39,321 bases of DNA, taken from the NCBI GenBank assembly GCA_021298835.1, contig JAJTHG010000031.1, forward strand, positions 1 through 39,321. Reading direction: 5' to 3'. Source of the stretch: Gemmatimonadota bacterium. Its GTDB lineage: Bacteria > Gemmatimonadota > Gemmatimonadetes > Gemmatimonadales > Gemmatimonadaceae. Every line of letters starts with the position of its first letter. The first letter of the stretch is position 1. The translations under genes were made by a program, and so were the position numbers. Below are positions 30,713 to 38,860 of this stretch, one piece after another. Below the pieces are notes generated by a model. The model was not told where the DNA came from. It saw only the letters and a program-made list of their open reading frames with translations, and made no database searches.

Positions 30713-31954
30713 ATGCGCCCAATCGCCTACGCTCCCCGCCGCCAGACCGTTACGGTCCGCGTGCGCAACGTCCTGAAGGGCTCGGCGCACCCGGTCGTGG
30801 TGCAGTCGATGACCAACACCGACACCGCCGACGCCGCCGCGACGGCACTGCAGGTGGCCGACCTCTTCACCGCCGGTTCGCAAATCGTGCGGATCACGGT
30901 GAACAATGACGAGGCTGCCGCGGCCGTCCCGGAGATCCGCCAGCGCCTCGACGAACTGGGCCTCGACGTGCCGCTGGTGGGCGACTTCCACTACAACGGC
31001 CACCTGCTGCTCACCAAGTATCCGAAGACCGCCGAGGCGCTCGACAAGTACCGCATCAACCCCGGCAACGTCGGCACGAAGCACCGGGACGCGAACTTCA
31101 CCGAGATCGTCAAGGTCGCCATCGCGCACGACAAGCCGGTGCGCATCGGGGTCAACTGGGGCTCGCTCGACCAGGACCTGCTGACCCAGATGATGGACGA
31201 GAACGCCCGGCGGGCCGAGCCGCTCGACGCGACGGACGTGTACCTCGAGGCGATGTGCCAGAGCGCGCTGCGCTCCGCCGCGCTGGCCGAGGAGATCGGG
31301 CTGCCGCACGACAGGATCGTGCTGTCGGCGAAGATCTCGGAGGTGCCGCTCCTGGTCCGCGTCTACCGCATGCTCGCCGGCCGCTGCGACTACCCGCTGC
31401 ACCTCGGGCTCACCGAGGCCGGCATGGCGATGAAGGGAATGGTCTCGTCGGCCGCCGCGCTCGCCATCCTGCTCGGCGAGGGGATCGGCGACACGATCCG
31501 CGTCTCGCTGACCCCCAAGCCGGGTGCCGACCGCCGCGAGGAGGTCTATGTCGCGCAGCAGATCCTGCAGTCGCTGGAGTTGCGGTCGTTCACCCCGCAG
31601 GTGACCGCCTGTCCGGGCTGCGGGCGCACGACGAGCACGTTCTTCCAGAAGATGGCCGAGGAGATCCAGGGCTACCTGCGGGAGCAGATGCCCGTCTGGA
31701 AGACGTCGCACCCCGGCGTCGAGGAGCTGAAGGTCGCGGTCATGGGGTGCGTCGTGAACGGACCCGGCGAGTCGAAGCACGCCAATCTTGGCATCTCGCT
31801 GCCGGGCACCTTCGAGGAACCCAAGGCGCCGGTGTATGTGGACGGCAAGCTGCGCACGACGCTCAAGGGCGACCGCATCGTGGCCGAGTTCCTCGAGATC
31901 CTCAACGAGTACGTCGCGCGGACGTACCCCGCGCGGGCGGCGGCGGGCGTCTAG
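30713..31954 (+). CDS. ispG: 4-hydroxy-3-methylbut-2-enyl diphosphate synthase (IspG/GcpE)
   Basis: 413 aa. N-terminal [50 protein letters not shown], and [20 protein letters not shown] are family hallmarks. The C-terminal [4Fe-4S] domain carries CPGCGR and [19 protein letters not shown]. It converts the cyclodiphosphate MEcPP to HMBPP in the MEP isoprenoid pathway. The ATG at 30713 lacks an obvious ribosome binding site. The gene is monocistronic and convergent with the HD hydrolase gene. Confidence 0.96.
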   Translation: MRPIAYAPRRQTVTVRVRNVLKGSAHPVVVQSMTNTDTADAAATALQVADLFTAGSQIVRITVNNDEAAAAVPEIRQRLDELGLDVPLVGDFHYNGHLLLTKYPKTAEALDKYRINPGNVGTKHRDANFTEIVKVAIAHDKPVRIGVNWGSLDQDLLTQMMDENARRAEPLDATDVYLEAMCQSALRSAALAEEIGLPHDRIVLSAKISEVPLLVRVYRMLAGRCDYPLHLGLTEAGMAMKGMVSSAAALAILLGEGIGDTIRVSLTPKPGADRREEVYVAQQILQSLELRSFTPQVTACPGCGRTTSTFFQKMAEEIQGYLREQMPVWKTSHPGVEELKVAVMGCVVNGPGESKHANLGISLPGTFEEPKAPVYVDGKLRTTLKGDRIVAEFLEILNEYVARTYPARAAAGV

Positions 31955-31982
31955 GCCCGGGACGTGCCTCGGCGCGCGCCAT

Positions 31983-31999
31983 CGCCCGGGGGCCGGGCG
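31983..31999. other. GC hairpin between convergent genes
   Basis: CGCCCGG-ggg-CCGGGCG in the 58-bp gap between ispG and the HD hydrolase gene. No U-tract follows; it could limit read-through on both strands. Confidence 0.35.
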
Positions 32000-32012
32000 A
32001 CGCCGGGCCCGG

Positions 32013-32615
32013 TCAGGTCTGGGTGACGAGCGCGGCGACCTGGCCGCGCAATTCCTCGAGGATCGGCGTTCGCCAGGCGAGCGCATCCAGCCGGTCCACC
32101 ACGCCCGTGTACCACTGCATCGTTCCCGACCGGCCGCCGGAGAAGCGCCCCCACACCTGCGCCGGATCGTAGGCCCGGCGCAGGTCGGCAAGCAGGGCCC
32201 CGCTGTTGTGCACCTTGTCGGCGCAGCAGACCCAGCGGGCGGCGTCACCGGCGTCGGCGAGGCGCGCGAGGTAGTCGGCCTTCTGGTCCTCGCTCGAAAG
32301 GGGGACGCCATCTTCGTCGGTGCGCCGCTTCGTCACCGACAGGACGGTCTGCAGCACCTCGTGCCCGAACTTGCGGCCGATCCGGTCCTCGAGGTCGTGC
32401 GCGCTCACGCCATCCCGCACGCAGTCCTCGACGACGTCGTGCAGGATTCCCGCGACGACCGTGTCCTCGGGTTGGCCGTAGCGCGTCAGGATGATCGCGA
32501 CGTTGGCGGGATGCGTCAGATAGGGCAGCTTGGTGCCCTTGCGCACCTGCCCGTCGTGGTGCTTCGCCGCGAAGGCGAGCGCGTGGTTGATGCGATCCGA
32601 ATAGCCGAGGAGCAC
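32013..32615 (-). CDS. MESH1-like small (p)ppGpp hydrolase (HD domain)
   Basis: 200 aa from the GTG at 32615. RelA/SpoT-type HD hydrolase domain without synthetase: KGTKLPYLTHPANVA (His35), AGILHDVVEDC (His59-Asp60, Glu63-Asp64), and VCCADKVHNSGALLADL. The remaining helices match the MESH1/SAH fold. It would hydrolyse (p)ppGpp to GTP/GDP and pyrophosphate; NADPH has also been reported as a MESH1 substrate. TAGGTT lies 6 nt before the start and contains the stop codon of the fRMsr gene 9 nt upstream, so it may have its own leaderless transcript. Confidence 0.85.
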   Translation of the reverse strand: MLLGYSDRINHALAFAAKHHDGQVRKGTKLPYLTHPANVAIILTRYGQPEDTVVAGILHDVVEDCVRDGVSAHDLEDRIGRKFGHEVLQTVLSVTKRRTDEDGVPLSSEDQKADYLARLADAGDAARWVCCADKVHNSGALLADLRRAYDPAQVWGRFSGGRSGTMQWYTGVVDRLDALAWRTPILEELRGQVAALVTQT

Positions 32616-32624
32616 GACGGGAAC

Positions 32625-33116
32625 CTAGCCACCCGCGAACACGGCGGCGAGCAGGCGCTCGAGCCCGTCCCGGTCGTCGTCGTCGAACGCCGCCGGGTGC
32701 TCGCTGTCAACGTCGAAGACGGCGAGCAGAGTCCCCGCGGCATCGCGCACCGGGACGACGATTTCCGATCGCGATCGGCCGTCGCACGCGATATGACCGG
32801 GAAAGGCATGGACGTCGGGGACCACTTGGGTCACCCCGGTCGCCGCGGCGGCTCCGCAAACGCCGCGACCGAACGCGATCTCGAGGCAACCCAGCGTGCC
32901 CTGATAGGGCCCGACGCGAAGCAGCGCCCCGGGTTCGACGACGCGATAGAAGCCCGTCCAGAGATGACAGAACGCATGGTGAACGAGGCACGAAAGAGTC
33001 GCCATCTTGGTGACATCATCGTTCACTCCTCGCAACACTTCAACGCAGTTCTCGCGCAAAGTAGCGTACGCGTCGCGCTTTGGCAGATGCCGCAGATCCA
33101 GCGTCGTCTCGGCCAC
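32625..33116 (-). CDS. Free methionine-(R)-sulfoxide reductase (GAF domain, fRMsr)
   Basis: 163 aa from the GTG at 33116, preceded by AGGAG about 8 nt upstream. GAF fold with LWTGFYRV and the signature GRGVCGAAAATGVTQVVPDV, AFPGHIACDGRSRSEIVVPV. Cys77, Cys87 and Cys111 have exactly the 10 and 24 residue spacing of the three catalytic Cys of E. coli fRMsr (84, 94, 118). It reduces free methionine-R-sulfoxide using thioredoxin. It follows the membrane protein gene by 8 nt. Confidence 0.93.
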   Translation of the reverse strand: MAETTLDLRHLPKRDAYATLRENCVEVLRGVNDDVTKMATLSCLVHHAFCHLWTGFYRVVEPGALLRVGPYQGTLGCLEIAFGRGVCGAAAATGVTQVVPDVHAFPGHIACDGRSRSEIVVPVRDAAGTLLAVFDVDSEHPAAFDDDDRDGLERLLAAVFAGG

Positions 33117-33124
33117 GATCGCTC

Positions 33125-33565
33125 CTAGGCCACCTGCAGCCGGTTGAGGACCACGAGGAGGAACGCGTCGAGCACCACCAGCGCGAGCCCCTGGACAAGG
33201 ACACCCAGCCCCGCCCCCACGAGTCCCAGCCGTCGGCCGAGCCCCCAGCCGCAGGCCGCCAGGGTGATCCCGACCCCGGCGTAGCCGACGTCGAGCCCCA
33301 GGTTGAGCCACAGCCACTGCCGCATCCCCCAGTACTCGCTCAGGTCCCTAGGTTCGATCGTGTTCCACCACGCCCCCACCAGCGCGAGATCGACCGCCCC
33401 CCACGCCGCCGTCTGCACCGCGAAATGCCAGAGCAGCTGTGGTCGGGGTGTGCGCCGCATGATCGCCAGCACCAGGGTGGTTCCCACGAGCATGCTGGCC
33501 GCGCCCCAGATCGCCAAACGAAGCAGGTGCGCCCGCTCGGCGCTCAGGACACTGTCGGACCACAT
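33125..33565 (-). CDS. Small polytopic membrane protein, function unknown
   Basis: 146 aa with about four hydrophobic helices: LAIWGAASMLVGTTLVLAIM, WHFAVQTAAWGAVDLALVGA, NLGLDVGYAGVGITLAACGW and LGVLVQGLALVVLDAFLLVV. No charged catalytic motif is seen, and I do not recognise the family. TAGACT lies 8 nt before the ATG at 33565, another possible leaderless start. Likely cotranscribed with the fRMsr gene. Divergent from the exonuclease gene. Confidence 0.75.
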   Translation of the reverse strand: MWSDSVLSAERAHLLRLAIWGAASMLVGTTLVLAIMRRTPRPQLLWHFAVQTAAWGAVDLALVGAWWNTIEPRDLSEYWGMRQWLWLNLGLDVGYAGVGITLAACGWGLGRRLGLVGAGLGVLVQGLALVVLDAFLLVVLNRLQVA

Positions 33566-33621
33566 GGCGAGCGAGTCTAGTCACTCCCGCAGGCGCGGAC
33601 CACGTGCCGGCTAGCCAGCGC

Positions 33622-34623
33622 ATGCTCGAACTCACGCCGCACGGACTGCACCTGCCGGCCGCCGCCCTGTGGCTCGACGCAGCCCGGGCACCGGGACGCG
33701 TGTTCGTCTCGCACGCCCACGGAGACCACGCCACGGCGAGCCCCGCCGTGCTGTGCACGCCGGAGACGGCGGCGATCGGTGCCCGCCGCGGCCTGCGGCC
33801 GGGAGATGTGCGCACGCAGCCGTACGGCGACTGGCATCCGCACGGCGACGCCGAGGTCATGCTCGTCTCGGCCGGCCACACGCTCGGCTCGGCGATGCTG
33901 CTGGCGCGCGAGGCCCGGGGCACCGTGCTGTACACCGGCGACTTCAAGCGGCGGCCGAATCCCTTCGCCCCGACGGCGGTCGTGCCGACGTGCGACGTCC
34001 TCGTCACGGAATGCACGTTCGGGCACCCGCGCTACCGCTTCCCGCCCGACGCGGAGACCATCGAGCGCCTCGTCGCCTTCTGCCGTGACGCTCTGGCCGA
34101 TGGGGGAGTGCCGGTGGTATGCGCGTATCCATTCGGCAAAGGACAGGAAGCGCTGCACCATCTCATGGCCGCCGGGTTCGATGTCGCGGTGCATGGCCAG
34201 ATTGCCGCGATGACCGAGGCGCACGAGGCGCTCGGGGCGCGTTTCCCCGAAGCCGGCCGGTGGCAGCGCTACGCGCGCGGCACCGTGGCCGGTCACGTGC
34301 TCCTGACCACGCCCGCCTCGCGGCGATCACCGATGGTGACGACCCTCCCTCGACGTCGCGTGTGCCTGCTCACCGGCTGGGCCCTGCATCCAGGCGCGCG
34401 GAACCTCTATCGCGACTGCGACGCAGTCCTCCCCTTGTCCGACCACGCCGACTTCGATGAACTCGTCGCCACCGTCCGCGAGAGCGGCGCCCGCACCGTC
34501 TTCACGGTGCACGGCGACGCCGGGTTTGCCGGCCACCTGCGCGGGCTCGGGATCGATGCGACGCACCTCGCGGCGCACCCCAACGCGGCACCGGATGCGG
34601 TCCAGCTCGGGCTGGGGCTCTGA
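33622..34623 (+). CDS. Ligase-associated MBL-fold DNA exonuclease
   Basis: 333 aa from the ATG at 33622; an upstream GTG at 33604 adds six residues. Metallo-beta-lactamase motifs: VFVSHAHGDHATA (HxHxDH), SAGHTLGSAMLL, VLYTGDFKRRPNPF, VLVTECTFGHPRY and PLSDHADFDEL. This is the branch of the Snm1/CPSF-like nucleases annotated as ligase-associated DNA damage response exonuclease. It precedes the ATP-dependent ligase by 33 nt on the same strand, the usual pairing. In the known cassettes an Lhr-type helicase and a phosphoesterase follow; here neither is present. Confidence 0.92.
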   Translation: MLELTPHGLHLPAAALWLDAARAPGRVFVSHAHGDHATASPAVLCTPETAAIGARRGLRPGDVRTQPYGDWHPHGDAEVMLVSAGHTLGSAMLLAREARGTVLYTGDFKRRPNPFAPTAVVPTCDVLVTECTFGHPRYRFPPDAETIERLVAFCRDALADGGVPVVCAYPFGKGQEALHHLMAAGFDVAVHGQIAAMTEAHEALGARFPEAGRWQRYARGTVAGHVLLTTPASRRSPMVTTLPRRRVCLLTGWALHPGARNLYRDCDAVLPLSDHADFDELVATVRESGARTVFTVHGDAGFAGHLRGLGIDATHLAAHPNAAPDAVQLGLGL

Positions 34624-34656
34624 GCCAGCGATGGACGTCGGCACCGGGACGCAAGC

Positions 34657-36372
34657 ATGACTGACCCGCAACTGCCCCTGTTCGCGGCGGAGGCCGCGGC
34701 CCCGCGCGTCGCCACTGGGCGGCCAAGCGCGGCCCCGTTCGCCGCGTGGGCCGCCACGGCGGAGGCGGTGCGGGCCACCCGCGCGCGACGCGAGAAGGGT
34801 CGCCTCGTCGCCACCTACCTCGCCTCGCTGGACGACCCGGGCGGTGCCGTGGCGGCGCGATGGTTCGCGGGCGCACCGTTCGCGGAAGCCGACGCGCGAA
34901 CGCTGCGCATCGGACGCGCGACGCTCTGGCCAGCGCTTGCCGCCCTCGCCGGCGTGGAGCGCGAGCGGATCGCCGAGCGGCGCCTCGCCCTCGGCAGCAC
35001 GGCCGCCGTCGCCGGCGAGTTGCTCGCCGGTCGGCGTGGCGCGGGCCTCTCGCTCGGCGACGTGCACTGGGCCTTCGAGGCGATCGCCGCCGCGCGGCAC
35101 GCCGCAGGGCGCGAGGCCCTCGTGCGGGCGCTGCTCGCGGCGGCCAGTGGTGCCGAGGCCGGCGTCCTGGTGGCGCTGCTCGGCGGCGGGCTGCGCATCG
35201 GCCTGCTGGCTGCGCAGGTCGAGGACGCGATCGCGGCGGCGGCCGCCGTGGCGCTCGACGCCGTGCGCGACGCCCACGCGCTGTCGGGCGACCTCGGCGA
35301 GGTCTTCCGTCGCGCGCGCGCCGGCACGCTGGCCGAGACGGTGTTCGCGATCGGGCGACCGGTGGGCTTCATGCTGGCGCAGCCGAAGCCGACGCCCGAC
35401 GCGGTGGCCGCCGCCCTCGACGCCCCGTTCGTGCTGGAAGCCAAGTACGACGGCATCCGGGCCCAGTTGCACGTGCAGGACAACGCCGTGCGGCTCTTTT
35501 CGCGCACGCGCGAGGACCTCACGCCGGCCTTTCCCGACCTCGTGCGCGCCGGTCGCGCACTCGGAGCCGGGCTGGTGCTCGACGGCGAGGTGATTGCCGT
35601 GAGGCCCGATGATCCGGCCCGCATCGCACCGTTCCGTCACCTGCAACCGCGGCTGGGGCGCACGGCTCCCGCGGCGGCACTGCTGCGCGAGATACCGGTG
35701 GCGTTCGTGGCCTTCGACGCCCTCGCCGTCGGCGGGGAGCGCATCGCCCTCGCGCCGTGGCGCGAACGCCGGTCCGCGCTCGAGGAGCACGTGCCGCTCG
35801 ATGTCGCCGCGCCGATTCGCCTCGCCCCGTTCCGCTGGGCATCGGATGCCGCGACCGTCATCGAGGCCTTCACGGCCGCCCGTGCCACCGGCCACGAGGG
35901 ACTCGTCGCCAAGGACCCGGACGCCTCGTACGCCGCGGGGCGGCGGGGCGGACGCTGGCTCAAGCTCAAGGCGGCGGCGGCCACGCTCGATGTCGTCGTG
36001 ACCGCCGCCGAGCGCGGCAACGGCCGACGGGCGGCCGTGCTCTCGGACCTTACTTTCGCCGTGCGCGCTTCGGACACGGACGACACCCTACTCGACGTGG
36101 GCAAGGCCTACACCGGCCTCACCGACGCGGAGCTTGTCGCGCTGACGGCGACGCTCGAATCCCTCGTGCGCGAGCGGCGCGGCGGCTGGCAGCGGGTCGA
36201 GCCGGCGGTGGTGCTGGAGGTGACGTTCGACCTGGTGCAGGCCAGCCCCCGCCACGCCAGCGGATATGCCCTGCGCTTTCCGCGCATCGTGCGGTGGCGC
36301 ATGGACAAACCGGTCTCGGAGATCGACACTCTATCGCGCGTGCGCGCGCTGGCGGGCGATGGCTGGATGTAG
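34657..36372 (+). CDS. ATP-dependent DNA ligase (cisplatin-damage-response type)
   Basis: 571 aa. The N-terminal about 230 residues are the alpha-helical DNA-binding domain of the ligase I type. The adenylation domain has motif I EAKYDGIRAQ (Lys about 269), RLFSRTREDLTP, VLDGEVIA, VAFDALAV, GHEGLVAKDPDASY and WLKLKA; the C-terminal OB domain follows and ends with PRIVRWRMDKP. It seals nicks with ATP. With the MBL exonuclease it forms a two-gene DNA repair unit. The start of 36373-37006 beyond it is an IS remnant, where other members of the cassette might have been. Confidence 0.95.
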   Translation: MTDPQLPLFAAEAAAPRVATGRPSAAPFAAWAATAEAVRATRARREKGRLVATYLASLDDPGGAVAARWFAGAPFAEADARTLRIGRATLWPALAALAGVERERIAERRLALGSTAAVAGELLAGRRGAGLSLGDVHWAFEAIAAARHAAGREALVRALLAAASGAEAGVLVALLGGGLRIGLLAAQVEDAIAAAAAVALDAVRDAHALSGDLGEVFRRARAGTLAETVFAIGRPVGFMLAQPKPTPDAVAAALDAPFVLEAKYDGIRAQLHVQDNAVRLFSRTREDLTPAFPDLVRAGRALGAGLVLDGEVIAVRPDDPARIAPFRHLQPRLGRTAPAAALLREIPVAFVAFDALAVGGERIALAPWRERRSALEEHVPLDVAAPIRLAPFRWASDAATVIEAFTAARATGHEGLVAKDPDASYAAGRRGGRWLKLKAAAATLDVVVTAAERGNGRRAAVLSDLTFAVRASDTDDTLLDVGKAYTGLTDAELVALTATLESLVRERRGGWQRVEPAVVLEVTFDLVQASPRHASGYALRFPRIVRWRMDKPVSEIDTLSRVRALAGDGWM

Positions 36373-36399
36373 ATGACGGACACGGTGTTTCCAGCGCCT

Positions 36400-37006
36400 G
36401 AGCCAAGGGGAGCATCGGCGGGTGGTCGTGCAGCGCGCTGTGCGCCCGATCCTGCGTGTACGGGTGCCGGTACCGCGCCAGCCACGCCGTCCGCCGGCGC
36501 GACGTGGGATCAGGCCGCGCAGACGCCCATTCGGCGGGCCGCGTGCGGAGGACGCGTGCGATCTGGCCGTTCGTGCGCGGCGTAGAGGGCCGAGTCCGCT
36601 TGTGGGTCAGGCGCAGCTGCCGGATCGTCTAGGCCCACCGTGCCGACCGGTACATGCCGCCGTTGTCCGTGAGCACCGCGGTGACGCGGCCCCCGAGGGT
36701 CGCGTACCACGCGACCGCGCGAGCCAGGAAGGCGCTCGACTGGGGCGCCCGCTCATCGGGCAGCCCCTCGGCGGAGACGACCCGGCTGTCCGCGTCGGTC
36801 GCGACATGGACGTCCCTCCAGCCGACGCCCTGCACCCGCCGGCGCCAGTCGCCGGATCGCCGGGGGCGGGACGAGCGCCGGGAGCCGCTGCAGCCCAGCC
36901 TGGCGCAGCCGGGCGTTACTGGTTGACAGCAGACTCCCGAGGTGATGCGCGATGCGCGTCGAGGACCAGCGTCTGGCCCGCACCGGGGTGATCTGCCGTC
37001 CCCGAT
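36400..37006 (-). pseudogene. IS481-type transposase remnant
   Basis: A degraded integrase-fold transposase read on the minus strand. The N-terminal part (about 37000-36840) gives ARRWSSTRIAHHLGSLLST and ARLRQAGLQRLPALVP. Then a frame change with deletion removes the stretch that would hold the first catalytic Asp. The next frame gives WRDVHVATDADSRVV and VTAVLTDNGGMYRSARWA, then an in-frame TAG at 36629-36631, after which THKRTRPSTPRTNGQIARVL and AHSALHDHPPM continue in the same frame. The Glu normally found in NGKxER is Ala. It has a broken frame, an internal stop and at least two lost catalytic residues. No terminal repeats were located. Confidence 0.75.
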
Positions 37007-37037
37007 GCCGCGGGAGGGGGCGGGCCAGCGCCGAGCG

Positions 37038-37970
37038 TCACGGCGACACTGCTTCGGCCCAGAGGAGCACGCCGGCCACGGTGGCCCCCGCAGCCACCAG
37101 TTGCGCCGCGCGCCGGCGCAGTGCGGCGACCGGCGTGACGCCCCGCACCGCGACGAGCACGGCGACAGTGGACGCAAGCGAGCGCGGGCCGGCCGCGCCA
37201 AGGGCCGCCACATCGGGCAGGGTGACGATCGTGAGTCCGTAGCGGTTGGACGTGGCCCGCAGTGCCGCCTGGTCGGCGGCACTGAGCCGTGGAGGGCGCC
37301 CCCGCTGCCCTGTGCCCGGCACGACGATGTCGAGCGCCCGATGTTCCCCGGTGACCGCTGCCTGCAGCACGTCGTCCCACGGCCGCCCATCGGCCACGAC
37401 CTCCGCGACGCCCGCCCCGGGGGTCGGCCGGAAGCGGGTCGAGGCGGCCCGCGTCACCGGATCGGTGTCCACGAGCAGCGTCGAACGCGAGTCCTCGGAC
37501 GCCGCCCGGGCCAGGAGGGCGGCCGAGGCACCGGTCTCGGCCCGCTCGTCGCCGGAGACGAGCACCAGCGATCCGGCGCTCGTCAGCGAGGTCACGGCGG
37601 CGAGGGCAAGTTGCCACGGGTCGTCCGCCACTTCCCACGTGGCGCGACGGCCGGCCCAGGCCGGCGAGGGCAGACCGTGCGGCCGCACGATGCCGAAGCC
37701 GATGGTCTTCGCGGCGCGCGCCGCCTCGTCGAGATCGGCGACGCGCGGTCGCTGGAACTCGACGGCCAGCCCGATCAGGGCGCTCGACGCGACGGCGAAG
37801 AGCAGTACTGCCGGCAGCGCCGACCCCAGCGGGACGCGCGCGAGGCCGGCGGACGTGACGCTCCACAGGGCCGCCCCCGCGGCGGCGGCCAGGGCGACGG
37901 CCAGAGCCGCAAGCCACCGGCCGCGGCGCAGCACGTTCGCGGCCCGGCGGGCCACGGGACTGGCGCTCAT
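37038..37970 (-). CDS. BY-kinase / CpsD-like membrane protein lacking Walker A
   Basis: 310 aa. Two N-terminal hydrophobic helices (RWLAALAVALAAAAGAALW and LPAVLLFAVASSALIGLAVE) precede a P-loop-like domain. Layout follows Wzc/CpsD: SLVLVSGDERAETGASAALL where Walker A should be, TLLVDTDPVTRAAS at Walker A', GVAEVVADGRPWDD, LDIVVPG, VAVLVAVRGVTPVAALRRRA and VAGVLLWAEA. The Walker A segment has no G-K-S/T, so ATP binding by the usual mode is unlikely, and there is no Tyr-rich tail. It may be a regulatory pseudo-kinase of polysaccharide export. No polysaccharide genes are visible nearby. Confidence 0.6.
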   Translation of the reverse strand: MSASPVARRAANVLRRGRWLAALAVALAAAAGAALWSVTSAGLARVPLGSALPAVLLFAVASSALIGLAVEFQRPRVADLDEAARAAKTIGFGIVRPHGLPSPAWAGRRATWEVADDPWQLALAAVTSLTSAGSLVLVSGDERAETGASAALLARAASEDSRSTLLVDTDPVTRAASTRFRPTPGAGVAEVVADGRPWDDVLQAAVTGEHRALDIVVPGTGQRGRPPRLSAADQAALRATSNRYGLTIVTLPDVAALGAAGPRSLASTVAVLVAVRGVTPVAALRRRAAQLVAAGATVAGVLLWAEAVSP

Positions 37971-37983
37971 GCCCCAATAATGA

Positions 37984-38019
37984 CGCGCGGGACGGACCCG
38001 TGTGGATCCGTCCCGCGCG
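37984..38019 (-). terminator. Intrinsic terminator of cupredoxin gene
   Basis: A 13-bp perfect stem (CGCGCGGGACGGA with TCCGTCCCGCGCG) around a 10-nt loop, followed on the minus strand by the T-rich gtcattatt. Confidence 0.6.
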
Positions 38020-38037
38020 CCACGATGCGTCCCGGCC

Positions 38038-38529
38038 CTACTGGACCGTGATCTTGCCCTTCATGCCCATCGCGAGATGCGGCGTGCAGAAGTACTCGTA
38101 CGTGCCGGGCTTGATGTTGCCGAAGGAGACGGTGATGGACTCGTTCGGGTTCATCTTCATGGACGACGACAGCTCGCCGATCTTCTCGGGGATGTTGGCG
38201 TCGAGCTGGGCCTTCACGTCGGCCGGGACCTTGGCCGGGTCAAAGGCGACGTTGTGCGGGCCGCCCGACACCATGATGAACTTGATGCCGTCACCAGCCG
38301 CGATCGTGACGTCAGTGGGCTCGAAGCGATAGCCCTTGTCGTCGCCGATCATCTTGACCTCGATCGTCTTGCCGGTGATCGGCGCCGCCGCTCCGGCCGC
38401 AGCAGCGGCGGGCGCCGCCGCAGGCGCCTCGGCCGCCGGCGTCGCCGCCGGGGCCTCTTCCTTCTTCTCGCCGCCGCACGCGCCCAGCAGGAGCGCCGCC
38501 GACGCCATCGTCACAGCAATCGTACGCAT
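38038..38529 (-). CDS. Plastocyanin-like blue copper lipoprotein
   Basis: 163 aa from the ATG at 38529 (GGAGG upstream; longer frame is not supported). Lipobox LGAC with Cys18, then an Ala/Pro/Glu-rich linker to about residue 50. The cupredoxin domain has GGPHNVAFDP with the first His ligand, and EYFCTPHLAMGMKGKI with Cys, His and Met ligands of a type 1 copper site. A periplasmic or membrane-anchored electron carrier is expected. Promoter TTGCGT-17-TAGCTT on the minus strand lies at 38621-38649. Confidence 0.93.
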   Translation of the reverse strand: MRTIAVTMASAALLLGACGGEKKEEAPAATPAAEAPAAAPAAAAAGAAAPITGKTIEVKMIGDDKGYRFEPTDVTIAAGDGIKFIMVSGGPHNVAFDPAKVPADVKAQLDANIPEKIGELSSSMKMNPNESITVSFGNIKPGTYEYFCTPHLAMGMKGKITVQ

Positions 38530-38620
38530 TGGTGCAACCTCCGAAGTGATACCGACATGAAAATGGGGAATGCCGGACGCCGGATTGTCGTGCGCGAGGC
38601 ACGGTGCGACCAGCAGGGAA

Positions 38621-38649
38621 AAGCTAGGGACCGACGAATCGGCACGCAA
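38621..38649 (-). promoter_or_regulatory. Promoter of cupredoxin gene
   Basis: Minus strand TTGCGT (38649-38644), 17-nt spacer, TAGCTT (38626-38621). The leader would be about 85 nt. Confidence 0.5.
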
Positions 38650-38669
38650 ACGCCGACGGGTACATCCGG

Positions 38670-38698
38670 TTGACGGGTTCCCGGGCGCCCGGTAGCAT
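38670..38698 (+). promoter_or_regulatory. Histidine operon promoter
   Basis: TTGACG (38670-38675), 17-nt spacer, TAGCAT (38693-38698). The expected start near 38705 is about 3 nt before the ATG of the leader peptide, so the leader is read from an almost leaderless transcript. Confidence 0.7.
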
Positions 38699-38707
38699 TG
38701 AGTGCGC

Positions 38708-38785
38708 ATGACTGCCCGCCCCGCGACCCACCGCCATCACCCTCACCACGGCTCCGGCCGGGGGTTGGTGTTCGTGTGCGGCTAG
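38708..38785 (+). CDS. hisL: Histidine operon leader peptide
   Basis: 25 codons: ATG at 38708, stop TAG at 38783-38785. The stretch THRHHPHHG holds five His codons (residues 8, 10, 11, 13, 14) in seven positions, then a G-S-G-R-G turn. It sits between the promoter and a terminator hairpin ahead of hisG, the arrangement of enterobacterial his attenuation. When His-tRNA is short the ribosome would stall on the His codons and let an alternative hairpin form. No homology to known HisL beyond the His run is claimed. Confidence 0.8.
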   Translation: MTARPATHRHHPHHGSGRGLVFVCG

Positions 38786-38816
38786 GCGGCATCCGCCCCA
38801 CCGCTCCGCCCCTCTC

Positions 38817-38849
38817 GGCCCGTCCCCTCCGGACGGGCCGTCGCGTTTT
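38817..38849 (+). terminator. his attenuator (intrinsic terminator in hisG leader)
   Basis: GGCCCGTCC (38817-38825), 5-nt loop, GGACGGGCC (38831-38839), then gtcgcg and TTTT (38846-38849), 12 nt before hisG. A competing pairing of 38756-38764 (GGCCGGGGG) with 38809-38820 would take the 5' arm of the terminator. Confidence 0.8.
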
Positions 38850-38860
38850 CGACCCCTCGC

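Larger units (their letters stand above)
38530..38860. other. Divergent regulatory region between cupredoxin and hisG
   Basis: About 330 bp containing two promoters, the his leader peptide and the attenuator described separately. No other gene was found here. Confidence 0.8.

Noticed and set aside
36629..37390. 253-aa intact transposase on the minus strand
   Set aside because: Only residues from about 36840 downward match an integrase core. The upstream part of this frame is antisense to the BY-kinase-like gene, and the true N-terminus is in another frame.
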